Source: Clostridium sp. CAG:343 (GTDB taxonomy: Bacteria; Bacillota; Clostridia; TANB77; CAG-508). From it: 64,000 nt of DNA. The notes under the pieces are model-generated. The model saw only the letters and a program-made list of their open reading frames with translations. It was not told the origin of the DNA and searched no databases. The translations under genes and the position numbers were made by a program. This document shows, one piece after another, positions 44,587-54,145 of this stretch. Numbering within the stretch: the stretch's first letter is position 1; the number at the start of each line of letters is the position of its first letter. The stretch is from contig FR888055.1 of assembly GCA_000431335.1 (NCBI GenBank), forward strand, positions 1 to 64,000. Reading direction: 5' to 3'.

Positions 44587-46770
44587 TTATACTTTCATTG
44601 ATAATCCAACTTTTTGTCTTTCTTTATCAATCTTAATAACCTTAACTTTTACAACATCTCCAACTGATACAATATCAGATGGATTTTTAATAAATTTTTC
44701 ACTCATTTCAGATATATGTACAAGACCATCATGTTTAACACCTATATCCACAAAAGCTCCAAAATCAATTACATTTCTTACTGTACCTGTTAATACCATT
44801 CCCTCTTTTAAATCCTCTAATTTTAATACATCACTACGTAAAATTGGCTTTGGCATATCTTCACGAGGATCTCTTCCTGGTTTTGAAAGCTCTTCTATAA
44901 TATCTGTTAATGTCATTTCTCCTACATTTAAATCTGTTGAAGTTTTTGCAATATCAACTGTTTTTAATTTATTTTGTATAGCTTCTAATTTTTCTTTATC
45001 TTTTAAGTCTTTTTTATCAAAGCCAATCTCATTTAATAATTTCTCCGCAACTTCATAACTTTCTGGGTGTACAGCAGTTATCTCAAGAGGATTATCTCCA
45101 TCTAATATTCTTAAAAATCCTGCACATTGTTCAAAGGCTACTTTTCCAAGTTTAGGAACTTTTAATAATTGCTTTCTATTTTTTAATTTTCCATTTTCAT
45201 CTCTATATTTTACAATATTTTTTGCAATAGTATTATTAATTCCTGATACATAAGATAATAAAGATGGTGTTGCAGTATTTACATCAACTCCTACTTTATT
45301 AACGCTATCCTCTACTACTCCAGTTAAACTCTCGGCTAATTTTTTTTGGTTTACATCATGCTGATATTGTCCAACTCCTATAGCTTTTGGATCTATTTTT
45401 ACTAATTCTGCTAATGGGTCTTGTAATCTCCTTGCAATTGATATTGCACCTCTAATAGAAACATTTATATCTGGGTATTCTTCTGTTGCTAGTTTTGATG
45501 CAGAATAAACAGATGCTCCCGCTTCACTTACAATTACATAATGTACATCTCTTTTTGTATCTTTTATCATGTCTGCTACAAACATTTCAGACTCACGAGA
45601 AGCTGTTCCATTTCCTATTGCAATCATATCTACTTTATCTTTTTCAATTAGTTTAAGTAATTCCCTTCTAGCTCCTACAACATCATTTTGAGGTTCTGTT
45701 GGATATACTGTTGTATAATCTAACAACTTTCCTGTTTCATCTATTATTGCTATTTTACATCCAGTTCTATATGCAGGATCAAATCCCATAACTGTTTTAC
45801 CTTTTATAGGAGCTCCTAGTAGTAATTGTTTTGAATTTTTTCCAAATACTTTTATTGCCTTTTCTTCTGCTTTTTCTGTTAAATCTGAACGTATTTCTCT
45901 ATCAACTGAAGGTTCTATTAATCTTTTAAAACTATCTTCAATCGTTGTTTTTAACATTTCTGTAAATTGAGTTGTATTTTTTATTATATCTTTTTCAATA
46001 TATTTCAATATTTTCTCTTCTGGTTTTTCTAATTTAATTTTTAAAAATTCTTCTTTTTCTCCTCTATTAATTGCTAAAATTCTATGACTTGGAATAAATT
46101 TTATTGCCTCTTGGTATTCATAATACATTTCATAATTAGACTTTTCTTCAGGCTTAGATGCTCTAGTTACTACTTGACCTTCTCTATAACATATTCTCTT
46201 TATTTCTTTTCTATATTTAGCATTATCTGAAATATCTTCAGCAATAATATCTAATGCTCCTTGTATTGCATCTTCAACAGTTGCAACAACTTTATCTTTG
46301 TTTTTCTTATCTTCATCAGATAATTTATCAATATTTACATATTCTTTTGCAACTTCTTCTATTGGTTTTACTTCTTTTTGTTCTATAATTATTTTTGCTA
46401 ATGGTTCTAAGCCTTTTGCTTTAGCTACTGTTGCTCTTGTTTTTTTCTTTTGTTTATATGGTCTATATATGTCTTCTACCTCTGATAATGTTTTTGCTAT
46501 AGCAACTGCTTGCAATATTTCATCAGTTAATTTTCCTTGTTCATCTATTGACTTTATAATTTCTTCTTTTCTTTTTTCTAAATTTCTTAAGTATGTTAGT
46601 CTTTCTCCTAAATCCCTAAGGATTTCGTCGCTTAATCCTCCTGTTACTTCTTTTCTATATCTTGCAATAAACGGTATAGTATTACCCTCATCTATTAATT
46701 TTACTGTACTTTCAACCTGATTAGGCTTTATATTTAATTCTTCTGCAATCGTATTTATTATCTTATCCAT
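44587..46770 (-). CDS. tex: Tex-type RNA-binding transcription accessory protein
   Basis: A 727-residue protein colinear with Tex/YhgF: N-terminal helical region (IPFIARYRKEVTGGL), YqgF-like RNase H fold with MGFDPAYRTGCKIA near residue 330, HhH repeats (YVSGINNTIAKNIVKYRDENG) and a C-terminal S1 RNA-binding domain (GMVLTGTVRNVIDFGAFVDIG). Full family length. A housekeeping nucleic-acid-binding factor. AAGGAAGGA precedes the ATG. Confidence 0.95.
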   Translation of the reverse strand: MDKIINTIAEELNIKPNQVESTVKLIDEGNTIPFIARYRKEVTGGLSDEILRDLGERLTYLRNLEKRKEEIIKSIDEQGKLTDEILQAVAIAKTLSEVEDIYRPYKQKKKTRATVAKAKGLEPLAKIIIEQKEVKPIEEVAKEYVNIDKLSDEDKKNKDKVVATVEDAIQGALDIIAEDISDNAKYRKEIKRICYREGQVVTRASKPEEKSNYEMYYEYQEAIKFIPSHRILAINRGEKEEFLKIKLEKPEEKILKYIEKDIIKNTTQFTEMLKTTIEDSFKRLIEPSVDREIRSDLTEKAEEKAIKVFGKNSKQLLLGAPIKGKTVMGFDPAYRTGCKIAIIDETGKLLDYTTVYPTEPQNDVVGARRELLKLIEKDKVDMIAIGNGTASRESEMFVADMIKDTKRDVHYVIVSEAGASVYSASKLATEEYPDINVSIRGAISIARRLQDPLAELVKIDPKAIGVGQYQHDVNQKKLAESLTGVVEDSVNKVGVDVNTATPSLLSYVSGINNTIAKNIVKYRDENGKLKNRKQLLKVPKLGKVAFEQCAGFLRILDGDNPLEITAVHPESYEVAEKLLNEIGFDKKDLKDKEKLEAIQNKLKTVDIAKTSTDLNVGEMTLTDIIEELSKPGRDPREDMPKPILRSDVLKLEDLKEGMVLTGTVRNVIDFGAFVDIGVKHDGLVHISEMSEKFIKNPSDIVSVGDVVKVKVIKIDKERQKVGLSMKV

Positions 46771-46822
46771 TTGTTATTCCTTCCTTAACCAAATATTTAT
46801 TTACTTTATAACTCGAATTTTT

Positions 46823-48406
46823 CTATTCTACACCTAAATATTCATTATAAGAAACTTCTCTATCTATCACTTTACCATCTTCTTTAATATCAATAATTCG
46901 ATTTGCTACTGTTTGAGTTAATTCATGGTCATGTGATGTAAATAAAATATTTCCAATAAACTTCTTCATTCCTTCATTGACAGATGTTATACTTTCCATG
47001 TCCAAATGGTTTGTTGGTTCATCAAAAATTAAAAAGTTCGCTCCCGATAACATCATTTTTGATAAAACACATCTTACTTTTTCTCCTCCTGATAAGACTT
47101 TAACTTCTTTTAATGCTTCATCACCTGAAAATAACATTCTTCCTAAGAAACTTCTAACATATGTTTCGTCTGGATCTTTCGAATATTTTCTAAGCCATTC
47201 TGTTACATTCTCATCAGTTTCAAACAAATAATTATTATCCTTTGGGAAATAATTTTGTGTAATTGTAGTTCCCCATACTAATTCTCCTGCATCTGGCTCT
47301 AATTCTCCTGCAATTATTTGAAATAATACTGTTTTAGCAAGTTCATTATCTGCTAAAAATGCAATTTTGTCTCCCTGTTTTACATCAAAAGAAATTCCGT
47401 CTAATAATTTTACGCCATCTACTGTCTTAGATATATTTTTTACTTGTAATATTTCTTTTCCAGGTTCTCTATCTGGTTTAAAGTCTACATATGGGTATTT
47501 TCTATTAGATGGTTTTATATCATCTAGTTCTATTTTTTCTAGAGTTTTCTTTCTAGATGTTGCTTGTTTTGATTTCGATGCATTAGCACTAAATCTTGCA
47601 ATAAAATCTTGTAATTCTTTTATTTTATCTTCTTTCTTTTTATTTTGTTCTCTTGCTTGTTTTAATGCTAATTGGCTAGATTCATACCAAAAGTCATAAT
47701 TTCCTGGATAAACTTTTATTTTTCCGAAATCAACATCTGCTATATGTGTGCAAACTTTATTTAAAAAGTACCTATCATGAGATACTACAATTACAGTATT
47801 CTCAAATTCCATTAAAAACTCTTGTAACCAGTTAATACTTTTTAAATCTAAATCATTAGTAGGTTCATCTAGTAAAAGTACATCTGGATTTCCAAATAAA
47901 CTTTGAGCTAATAAAACTTTTACTTTATCTCTGGCTTCTATTTCTTTCATTAATTTATAATGATTTTCAGGAATAATACCTAAATCATTTAAAAGTTTTG
48001 CTGCATCTGACTCTGCATTCCATCCGTCTAATTCAGCAAATCTTTCTTCTAATTTTGCTGCCTTCATTCCATCTTCTTCTGAAAAATCTGGTTTACTATA
48101 AATTGCATCTTTTTCCTTCATTATGTCATACAACTCTTTATTTCCCATAATTACTGTATCCATAACAGTACAATCTTCATAAGCAAAGTGGTCCTGTTTT
48201 AAAACAGATAGTCTTTCTCCTTTATCTAAACTTACATCTCCTTTGCTTGGTTCTATCTCTCCTGATAAAACTTTTAAAAATGTAGATTTTCCAGCACCAT
48301 TTGCTCCTATAATTCCATAACAATTTCCTTTTCCAAAACGTATATTTACATCTTCAAATAACACCCTTTTTCCAAATCTAACTGTAACTCCATTTGCACT
48401 TAACAT
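46823..48406 (-). CDS. ABC-F family ATPase (YbiT-like)
   Basis: A 527-residue soluble twin-ATPase. First domain: Walker A GANGAGKST near residue 36 and LLLDEPTNDLD. Second domain: a weakened P-loop region (ADNELAKT), signature LSGGEKVRC and FDEPTNHLD. The linker between them is the charged P-site tRNA interaction motif (SKSKQATSRKKTLEKIELDD). Closest in layout to YbiT-type translation ABC-F proteins that act on ribosomes. The non-canonical second Walker A is notable but seen in this subgroup. AGGAGG precedes the ATG. Confidence 0.9.
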   Translation of the reverse strand: MLSANGVTVRFGKRVLFEDVNIRFGKGNCYGIIGANGAGKSTFLKVLSGEIEPSKGDVSLDKGERLSVLKQDHFAYEDCTVMDTVIMGNKELYDIMKEKDAIYSKPDFSEEDGMKAAKLEERFAELDGWNAESDAAKLLNDLGIIPENHYKLMKEIEARDKVKVLLAQSLFGNPDVLLLDEPTNDLDLKSINWLQEFLMEFENTVIVVSHDRYFLNKVCTHIADVDFGKIKVYPGNYDFWYESSQLALKQAREQNKKKEDKIKELQDFIARFSANASKSKQATSRKKTLEKIELDDIKPSNRKYPYVDFKPDREPGKEILQVKNISKTVDGVKLLDGISFDVKQGDKIAFLADNELAKTVLFQIIAGELEPDAGELVWGTTITQNYFPKDNNYLFETDENVTEWLRKYSKDPDETYVRSFLGRMLFSGDEALKEVKVLSGGEKVRCVLSKMMLSGANFLIFDEPTNHLDMESITSVNEGMKKFIGNILFTSHDHELTQTVANRIIDIKEDGKVIDREVSYNEYLGVE

Positions 48407-48499
48407 TTCTTATCCTCCTAATTCTAAATCGATGGTATTATATATCATTTTTCGTTTATTTTCAAGTAAAAAACGCTTTTAAGTTTTACTATAATATAA

Positions 48500-48536
48500 A
48501 AAAAGTAGAACTGTCTTATTTAAACAATTCTACTCT
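48500..48536 (-). terminator. Terminator of the DUF378 gene
   Basis: Minus-strand stem AGTAGAATTG / CAGTTCTACT followed by seven T. Confidence 0.75.
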
Positions 48537-48540
48537 ATAT

Positions 48541-48729
48541 TTAATCATCAAATAATAATTTAATTCCCCATAAACCAGATATTCCTACTAAAGCATATAT
48601 AACTCTTGAAATCCAAGTCATCTCTCCAAATATAACTGCTACTAAGTTAAAATTAAAAAATCCAATTAATCCCCAATTAATAGCTCCAATTATAATTAAA
48701 ACTAAAGCTATTTTATCTATAACTTTCAT
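48541..48729 (-). CDS. DUF378 family small membrane protein
   Basis: A 62-residue protein with two membrane segments (KIALVLIIIGAINWGLIGFF and ISRVIYALVGISGLWGI), the typical DUF378 (YuzA-like) pattern with GAINWGL. Function unknown. AAAGGAGG fits ATG 48729, 20 codons below the first ATG of the frame. Monocistronic with its own terminator. Confidence 0.85.
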   Translation of the reverse strand: MKVIDKIALVLIIIGAINWGLIGFFNFNLVAVIFGEMTWISRVIYALVGISGLWGIKLLFDD

Positions 48730-48853
48730 TTTTTCCTCCTTTACTTTTCTTTTGTACTTATTATATGCTATTTTTTTTTGTTTATACATATTGTTGAATT
48801 TTTTAATTTTATATGATATTTTGTATATATTAAAATAAAAGAGAGGGATTTTT

Positions 48854-50077
48854 ATGAAAAAAAATTTAAAAAGTAAAAAAAATAATAATAATAAAATAGC
48901 TATTATTTTTTCATTTGTTATTATTTTAATTGTTGGTTTTTTATTTTATAACTTTATACTAAAGCAAAATGATATTGAAAAATCACAATCACAGATTAGC
49001 TCTAATTCTGAATCAACCACAACTCAAGTCACAGATACAACTTTTACAATGACTGCGATTGGAGATGTTATGTGTCATAATACACAATATTGGGATGCTT
49101 ATAATAAAGAATCAGATACTTATGATTTTTCTTATGTATTCAAAAATATTAGTCATTACATACAAAATTCAGACATTTCTATTGGAAATTTAGAAACTAG
49201 CTTTGCTGGAAAAGACCGTGGTTATAGTAACTATCCAACCTTTAATTCCCCTGATGCATTAGCTTATAATTTGAAAGATATGGGACTTGATATTATTTCA
49301 ACAGCTGGTAATCATTGCTTAGATATGGGATTCAGTGGACTATCAAGAACTATTGACGTTCTTGATGATGCTGGTATTAAGCACCTTGGAACTTATAAAA
49401 CCCAAGAAGAACAAGATAAAATTTTAATTCAAGATGTTAAGGGCGTTAAAATAGCATTTATTGATTATACTTACGGAACCAATGGTATTCCCGTTCCTTC
49501 TGATAAACCTTTTTCTGTTAATTTGATTGATAAAGATTTAATAACTAAACACATTAATAAAGCAAAATCTGAAGGAGTTGATATGATTGTAGCTTGTATG
49601 CATTGGGGAACAGAATATAGAACAACTGCAAACTCTGAACAAGAAGAATTAGCAGATTTCTTATTTCAAAATGGGGTAGATGTAATTTTAGGAAATCATC
49701 CTCATGTATTAGAACAAATGGAAAAAAGAACTATTACTTTAGCTGATGGATCTACAAAAGATGGTTTTGTTATTTATGCATGTGGTAATTTTATTTGTGA
49801 CCAAAATGCCGAAAATACAAGAAACTCTATTATATTAAATTTAACAATAACTAAACATTCAGATGGAAAAATTACAATTGATAAAGCTAATTATATCCCT
49901 ATATATATGTATAAAGGATCTTCTTCTAAATTAAAAAGAATGAAAATATTAGATATAGAAAAATCAATTAGTGATTATGAAACTGGCACCGACACTTCTA
50001 TAGGTCAAGCTACATACATAGACCTAAAAAAACAATTAGAAAAAATAAAAAACATTGTAGGTAATGAAATAAATTAA
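48854..50077 (+). CDS. CapA family protein
   Basis: A 407-residue protein with an N-terminal membrane anchor (residues ~13-35) and a CapA/PgsA metallophosphatase-like domain: AIGDVMCHN, GNLETSFAG, AGNHCLDMG, CMHWGTEYR and LGNHPHVLEQ, which carry the metal-binding Asp, Asn and His residues. The family is linked to poly-gamma-glutamate capsule synthesis, but no capB/capC genes are nearby, so it likely has a separate envelope role. Monocistronic; bidirectional terminator follows. Confidence 0.88.
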   Translation: MKKNLKSKKNNNNKIAIIFSFVIILIVGFLFYNFILKQNDIEKSQSQISSNSESTTTQVTDTTFTMTAIGDVMCHNTQYWDAYNKESDTYDFSYVFKNISHYIQNSDISIGNLETSFAGKDRGYSNYPTFNSPDALAYNLKDMGLDIISTAGNHCLDMGFSGLSRTIDVLDDAGIKHLGTYKTQEEQDKILIQDVKGVKIAFIDYTYGTNGIPVPSDKPFSVNLIDKDLITKHINKAKSEGVDMIVACMHWGTEYRTTANSEQEELADFLFQNGVDVILGNHPHVLEQMEKRTITLADGSTKDGFVIYACGNFICDQNAENTRNSIILNLTITKHSDGKITIDKANYIPIYMYKGSSSKLKRMKILDIEKSISDYETGTDTSIGQATYIDLKKQLEKIKNIVGNEIN

Positions 50078-50094
50078 TAAACATTATATAAATA

Positions 50095-50134
50095 TACCAG
50101 TTAACTTTTATAAAAGCTAACTGGTATATTTTAT
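50095..50134. terminator. Bidirectional terminator
   Basis: Stem ATACCAGTTAACTTTTA / TAAAAGCTAACTGGTAT (one mismatch) with flanking T-rich sequence, between convergent capA-like and corA-like genes. Confidence 0.8.
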
Positions 50135-51081
50135 TTTAACATATCTTTTTTATTTAACCATAAAGTAACTGCTATTGTCATTATAATAGCTATTAAAACC
50201 ATTATCAAAAATCCCATTGGACTATTTTCAAATGGTAGCTTAACATTCATTCCCCAAAAACTAGAAATCATAGTTGGAACTGCTAAAATAATTGTTATAG
50301 ATGTTAAAAACTTCATAACCCCATTTAAGTTATTTGAAATAATAGAAGCATATGCATCCATTGTTCCATTTAAAATATTACTATAAATTTGTGCCATTTC
50401 AATAGCTTGTCTATTTTCAGTAATAGCATCCTCTAATATTTCTTCATCTTCTTCATAAAGTTTTACTATCTTTCCTCTTAACGTCTTTTCCATTACAATT
50501 TCATTTGATTTTAAAGAAGTTGTAAAATATACTAAACTCTTTTCTAAACTTAATAATTTTAATAATTCTTTATTTTGCATTGAATTTTTTAAAATATATT
50601 CTGCTATTTCTGTTTCTTTATTTATTTGTTTTAAGTAATTTAAATAATATGATGAATTCAAATATAAAATTTGAAAAATAAATCTTGTTTTTTTATATGT
50701 CTGAAAATTTTTTATTTTTCTTTTTTCAAAACTTTCAATTATTTTATTCTTTCTTAATGAAACTGTTAAAAAAAACTCATCTCTAACCACTATCATTCCA
50801 AGTGGCATAGTAGTATATATCTCATTTTCTTCTCCTTTTTCACTAATTGGAACATCAACTACAAAAAGTATTGTGTTATCGTCTTCCTCTTTATCAATTC
50901 TGGCCTTTTCCTCATAATCTAATGCATCTCTAATAAAATCTTCCTGAATATTTATATTCTCACATACCTTTTTTATTTCATTTTCAGACGGGTTTACTAA
51001 ATTAATCCATGATCCTTTTTTAAATTCTCTAATTTCTTGAAATTCATTTGTTTCAATATCTGTATTATATATTTTTAGCAA
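50131..51081 (-). CDS. corA: CorA family magnesium transporter
   Basis: About 316 residues: a soluble N-terminal domain, a long helix and two C-terminal membrane segments. The signature Gly-Met-Asn is present in SSFWGMNVKLPF at the end of the first membrane segment, followed by an acidic-poor loop and a lysine-rich end. It would conduct Mg2+ or related divalent cations. The frame begins at GTG 51090, which lies within the AGAGGTGAGAGG stretch. A TTG at 51081, eight bases after AGAGG, gives the family-like start (M)LKIYNTD and is preferred. Confidence 0.88.
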   Translation of the reverse strand: MLKIYNTDIETNEFQEIREFKKGSWINLVNPSENEIKKVCENINIQEDFIRDALDYEEKARIDKEEDDNTILFVVDVPISEKGEENEIYTTMPLGMIVVRDEFFLTVSLRKNKIIESFEKRKIKNFQTYKKTRFIFQILYLNSSYYLNYLKQINKETEIAEYILKNSMQNKELLKLLSLEKSLVYFTTSLKSNEIVMEKTLRGKIVKLYEEDEEILEDAITENRQAIEMAQIYSNILNGTMDAYASIISNNLNGVMKFLTSITIILAVPTMISSFWGMNVKLPFENSPMGFLIMVLIAIIMTIAVTLWLNKKDMLK

Positions 51082-51173
51082 ACCTCTCACCTCTTCTATT
51101 TTCTTTAATACTATTAATTTTAGACTTCAAAAATAAATTTGTCAATAACATTACTTTTATATGTTTTCAAAAA

Positions 51174-51716
51174 TTATCTATAACTTCTATTTTCTTTTAT
51201 ATTGCACATTTTCATTATATATTCTTTTAATACAGTTACCATTAACTCTTCATTATCTTTATTTTTATTCATAAGTGGAATATCATGTTGTAAACAATAT
51301 CCTAATTTAGCTGTAATATCCTGATTTTTTCCTTTAATTGGGTATTGTTTTAAATCTGCACAGATACAAACCTTAGGTGATTTTGATAAACTATTGTTTA
51401 TTCCATTCTTAAATAAATTACAATAAAATGCAGGCATAAATTCTTCCAACATCTTTTGATTATATAATTTTGGTAACTCTTCTTTTAATCTATTCTGTAA
51501 ATCTTTCGAAACCTTACATCCATCCCCTATAACAACTATATCTGGACAAATATTACCTTTCTCATATTTCATTTCAGAACTGATACCACAACATTCTAAA
51601 GCTTCTTTAATGCTTTCTATATTAATTATATTTACTTTATCTTCTAACTTCTCTTTTAATTTATTTGTAAAATGTGGATTTTCCTCAATTATAATTACAT
51701 CTTTTTTACTTTTCAT
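51174..51716 (-). CDS. Unknown cytoplasmic protein
   Basis: A 180-residue protein. The first ~75 residues (DVIIIEENPHFTNKLKEKL ... PDIVVIGDG) look like a receiver-type alpha/beta fold lacking a clear phosphorylation site. The second half has scattered cysteines (YCNLF, VCICADLK, LGYCLQHD). It is not a family I can name. AGAGG precedes the ATG. It lies upstream of corA on the same strand, but about 90 bases away. Confidence 0.55.
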   Translation of the reverse strand: MKSKKDVIIIEENPHFTNKLKEKLEDKVNIINIESIKEALECCGISSEMKYEKGNICPDIVVIGDGCKVSKDLQNRLKEELPKLYNQKMLEEFMPAFYCNLFKNGINNSLSKSPKVCICADLKQYPIKGKNQDITAKLGYCLQHDIPLMNKNKDNEELMVTVLKEYIMKMCNIKENRSYR

Positions 51717-51834
51717 TTTTTTCCTCTTTTCAATTGAAACTTTTCGAGTTTAATTATACACCAAAATCATGTTTTATGTCAATTAGTTTTTATTAAGTTT
51801 ATATTGCCGTAAGTTCGAAGAATTTTTTTATAAT

Positions 51835-51865
51835 ACAAAAAAAGCGATATAATAATTTATATCGC
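51835..51865 (-). terminator. Terminator after tRNA-Lys(CTT)
   Basis: Stem GCGATATA / TATATCGC followed on the minus strand by at least seven T. Confidence 0.85.
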
Positions 51866-51870
51866 AAAAG

Positions 51871-51947
51871 TGGTGCGCCATAGAGGGGTCGAACCTCCGA
51901 CCGTCAGATTAAGAGTCTGCTGCTCTACCAACTGAGCTAATGGCGCA
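51871..51947 (-). tRNA. tRNA-Lys (CTT anticodon)
   Basis: A 77-nt cloverleaf with acceptor TGCGCCA/TGGCGCA, anticodon loop CTCTTAA (anticodon CTT), T-loop TTCGACC and encoded CCA. The top anticodon-stem pair looks mismatched. Confidence 0.93.
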
Positions 51948-52017
51948 TTTATTTAATTTTGACTTTTAAATTATATTACCTTTTTGATATATTGTCAATA
52001 TTTTTATAAAAAATAAT

Positions 52018-52058
52018 AAAAAGAGGCGTTCCCATTTGTGGTGGTATCACCTCTTATA
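52018..52058 (-). terminator. Terminator of the vanW-like gene
   Basis: Minus-strand stem AAGAGGTG / CGCCTCTT with a long loop, followed by TTTATT. Confidence 0.65.
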
Positions 52059-52065
52059 TTTAGTT

Positions 52066-53907
52066 CTATTCTTTACTCTCAGTTGTTGGCGTAGTATTTG
52101 TTTCCGTTGTTGTTTTATTTCCTGATGGTGTTGTTTCTGGTCGTTTTTCTTCTGTAGTATTTGTAGAACTTTCAACTGATTCAGTTGTTCCCTCTGTTAC
52201 ATTTATTGTTTTATTATTAGCTGACTTTGTTCCTTTAATAATAATTCTTTCCATAGCATCATAAGTATCTCTTGAAAGTAGCTTTGTTGATATTACTTTT
52301 CCATTTAACATTTTTGTAATATATGTTTCTGTTTTTAATCCATTTGTACCTTTCTGTTTTACTTTTTCTGTACCCACATCTAAACTCTCATCTTCTACAT
52401 ATCTTACTGAAAATGGAATAGTTGCAACTGTCTTTGTACTAAATTTAAAAGTATATTCATTTTCTTCTTTAATGCCATAAATAGATATAGTTGCTATACC
52501 ATTTTGTGCTGATGCAGAAATTCTTACAGGATATTGTCTTGTATTTTTAAATTTAAAATCAGTTAAACCATATACTACCGTTGCATCTCTTCCTGGTCCT
52601 ACATATGAAGTAACAAATTGATGGTTTCTTCTTTCTACTATTTCTAAATCTGCTAATAATACAGAATTATAAAGTGTTGATGAAATTTGGCATATTCCTC
52701 CTCCAATTCCATCTACTACCTGGCCTCCTGAATATATTTTTCCATTTTTATAACCAGCAGCAGCAGTTCTTGCTCCTAATGCTTTGTTATATGAAAATGT
52801 GTCTCCAGATAATATTACTTTTCCATTTATCTTTTGACATGCAATTTTTAAATTAGTTGATCTATCTACATCACTTACATCAAACCTTGTCGTAAAAGTT
52901 GCTAATTGATCTGGGAAAGCCTCAGAACCAATTTGACTTATTGTAACTTTAGGTTTAGTAATTTTCAATTTTATTACATATTCTTCTTTTTCTTCTTCTA
53001 ATAAAGCTTTTGCCTCTTCTACATCAAAATCTATTCCCTCTACTTCTGGATATACAGCAAATGGATTTTTTGTATAATATGCATCTTTTGCTTCTGTATA
53101 TATCTCTTCATGTATTTTATCAATATCTATACTCTCTGGCTCTTTATTTAATACAGGAATTTCTATTATTTCTTCCTTTAAATTAACATCATTTAATCTT
53201 TCTTTTATTTCATTTAATAATTTTTCTGTATCAATTTTAACTCCTGCTTTTCCCTTTGTTATAATTAACTCATCATCTTCAACAGAATAACTAGATTCAA
53301 CAACTACTCCTGGTAAATTTACTCCTATATCTTCTATATTTTGTTTTGCAACTTCTTCATTTAATGTCATATCTACATTTATATTTTTTTTACATAACAA
53401 TGTATATAAAATATCATAATTATTAAAAAATATATTATCTTTTCTTCCTACTAAATAAGCATCTTCTATAGCTTTATCTATATTGTAATTAACTTCTAAT
53501 AATGTTGGATTAAGTGTTGTTTCAAAATCTTCATATTTAATGTCAATTTCTTCTTCCTTTTTTTCTTGATACATTGCCTCAATTTTTCCTTTTGCTTCTT
53601 CTTTTGACAATCCTGATACTTCAATTCCTGAAATAGAAACTCCACTTACGATTTTATCATTTCTAATATTAAGCAATGCAAAAATAGTAGATACAACTAT
53701 TCCTAAAATTACAAGAATCCCAATGATAATTGCTATTAAAATAGAATTTCTTTTTTTATTCGTTTTTTTACTTTTTTCAACTTCCTTATTTTTTTGTTCA
53801 GACTTACTAACTTTTTTATCTTCTTCTTTTTTATCTTTATTTTTCTTCTCATCTTTTATTTCTTCGGAAGTCGATATCTTTTCTTCTTTAACTACACTAT
53901 CTTTCAT
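52066..53907 (-). CDS. VanW family protein with G5-like C terminus
   Basis: A 613-residue protein: an extremely Lys/Glu-rich cytoplasmic N terminus (~1-50), a membrane segment (~53-78), two putative peptidoglycan-binding repeats (ISGIEVSGLSKEEAKGKI and a second around residue 230), the VanW core (SYNKALGARTAAAGYKNG, GGGICQISSTLYN, ERRNHQFVTSYV), then a G5-like beta domain and a Thr/Ser/Glu-rich tail. VanW proteins are cell-wall-associated and are not by themselves evidence of vancomycin resistance. Monocistronic. Confidence 0.9.
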   Translation of the reverse strand: MKDSVVKEEKISTSEEIKDEKKNKDKKEEDKKVSKSEQKNKEVEKSKKTNKKRNSILIAIIIGILVILGIVVSTIFALLNIRNDKIVSGVSISGIEVSGLSKEEAKGKIEAMYQEKKEEEIDIKYEDFETTLNPTLLEVNYNIDKAIEDAYLVGRKDNIFFNNYDILYTLLCKKNINVDMTLNEEVAKQNIEDIGVNLPGVVVESSYSVEDDELIITKGKAGVKIDTEKLLNEIKERLNDVNLKEEIIEIPVLNKEPESIDIDKIHEEIYTEAKDAYYTKNPFAVYPEVEGIDFDVEEAKALLEEEKEEYVIKLKITKPKVTISQIGSEAFPDQLATFTTRFDVSDVDRSTNLKIACQKINGKVILSGDTFSYNKALGARTAAAGYKNGKIYSGGQVVDGIGGGICQISSTLYNSVLLADLEIVERRNHQFVTSYVGPGRDATVVYGLTDFKFKNTRQYPVRISASAQNGIATISIYGIKEENEYTFKFSTKTVATIPFSVRYVEDESLDVGTEKVKQKGTNGLKTETYITKMLNGKVISTKLLSRDTYDAMERIIIKGTKSANNKTINVTEGTTESVESSTNTTEEKRPETTPSGNKTTTETNTTPTTESKE

Positions 53908-54040
53908 AAAAATTCCCCTTTTGTTTTTATCTATTTAAATCTTACCATAAACACACTTTTTTTACAATATTTTAACTTTTAATTTTTTTTAATATTTCCT
54001 AATCTAATAGTATGTATAAACTATTAAATTATACCTTCCA

Positions 54041-54075
54041 AAAATTTTTGAAAAATTTTTGAAAAATTTTTGAAA
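54041..54075. repeat. 11-bp tandem repeat, three copies
   Basis: AAAAATTTTTG is repeated three times head to tail just upstream of the promoter of the carbohydrate-binding protein gene. The phased A/T tracts may bend DNA and act as an UP-like element. Confidence 0.7.
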
Positions 54076-54081
54076 AAACAC

Positions 54082-54110
54082 TTGAACATTGTAGAATTTA
54101 ATATTATAAT
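54082..54110 (+). promoter_or_regulatory. Promoter of the carbohydrate-binding protein gene
   Basis: TTGAAC (54082-54087), 17-base spacer, TATAAT (54105-54110), right after the A/T tandem repeat. Confidence 0.75.
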
Positions 54111-54145
54111 GTTGACAGCAAAAGATAAATAAGGAGAGAATTTAA

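Noticed and set aside
46298..46720. 140-codon plus-strand frame opposite tex
   Set aside because: Antisense shadow of the conserved Tex N-terminal region, no RBS and hydrophobic low-complexity translation.
48854..50077. Poly-gamma-glutamate capsule operon
   Set aside because: The CapA-like gene stands alone, ended by its own terminator; CapB/CapC homologues are absent here.
52066..53907. Vancomycin resistance determinant
   Set aside because: VanW-domain proteins are widespread; no vanA/H/X or VanR/S-like genes are nearby.
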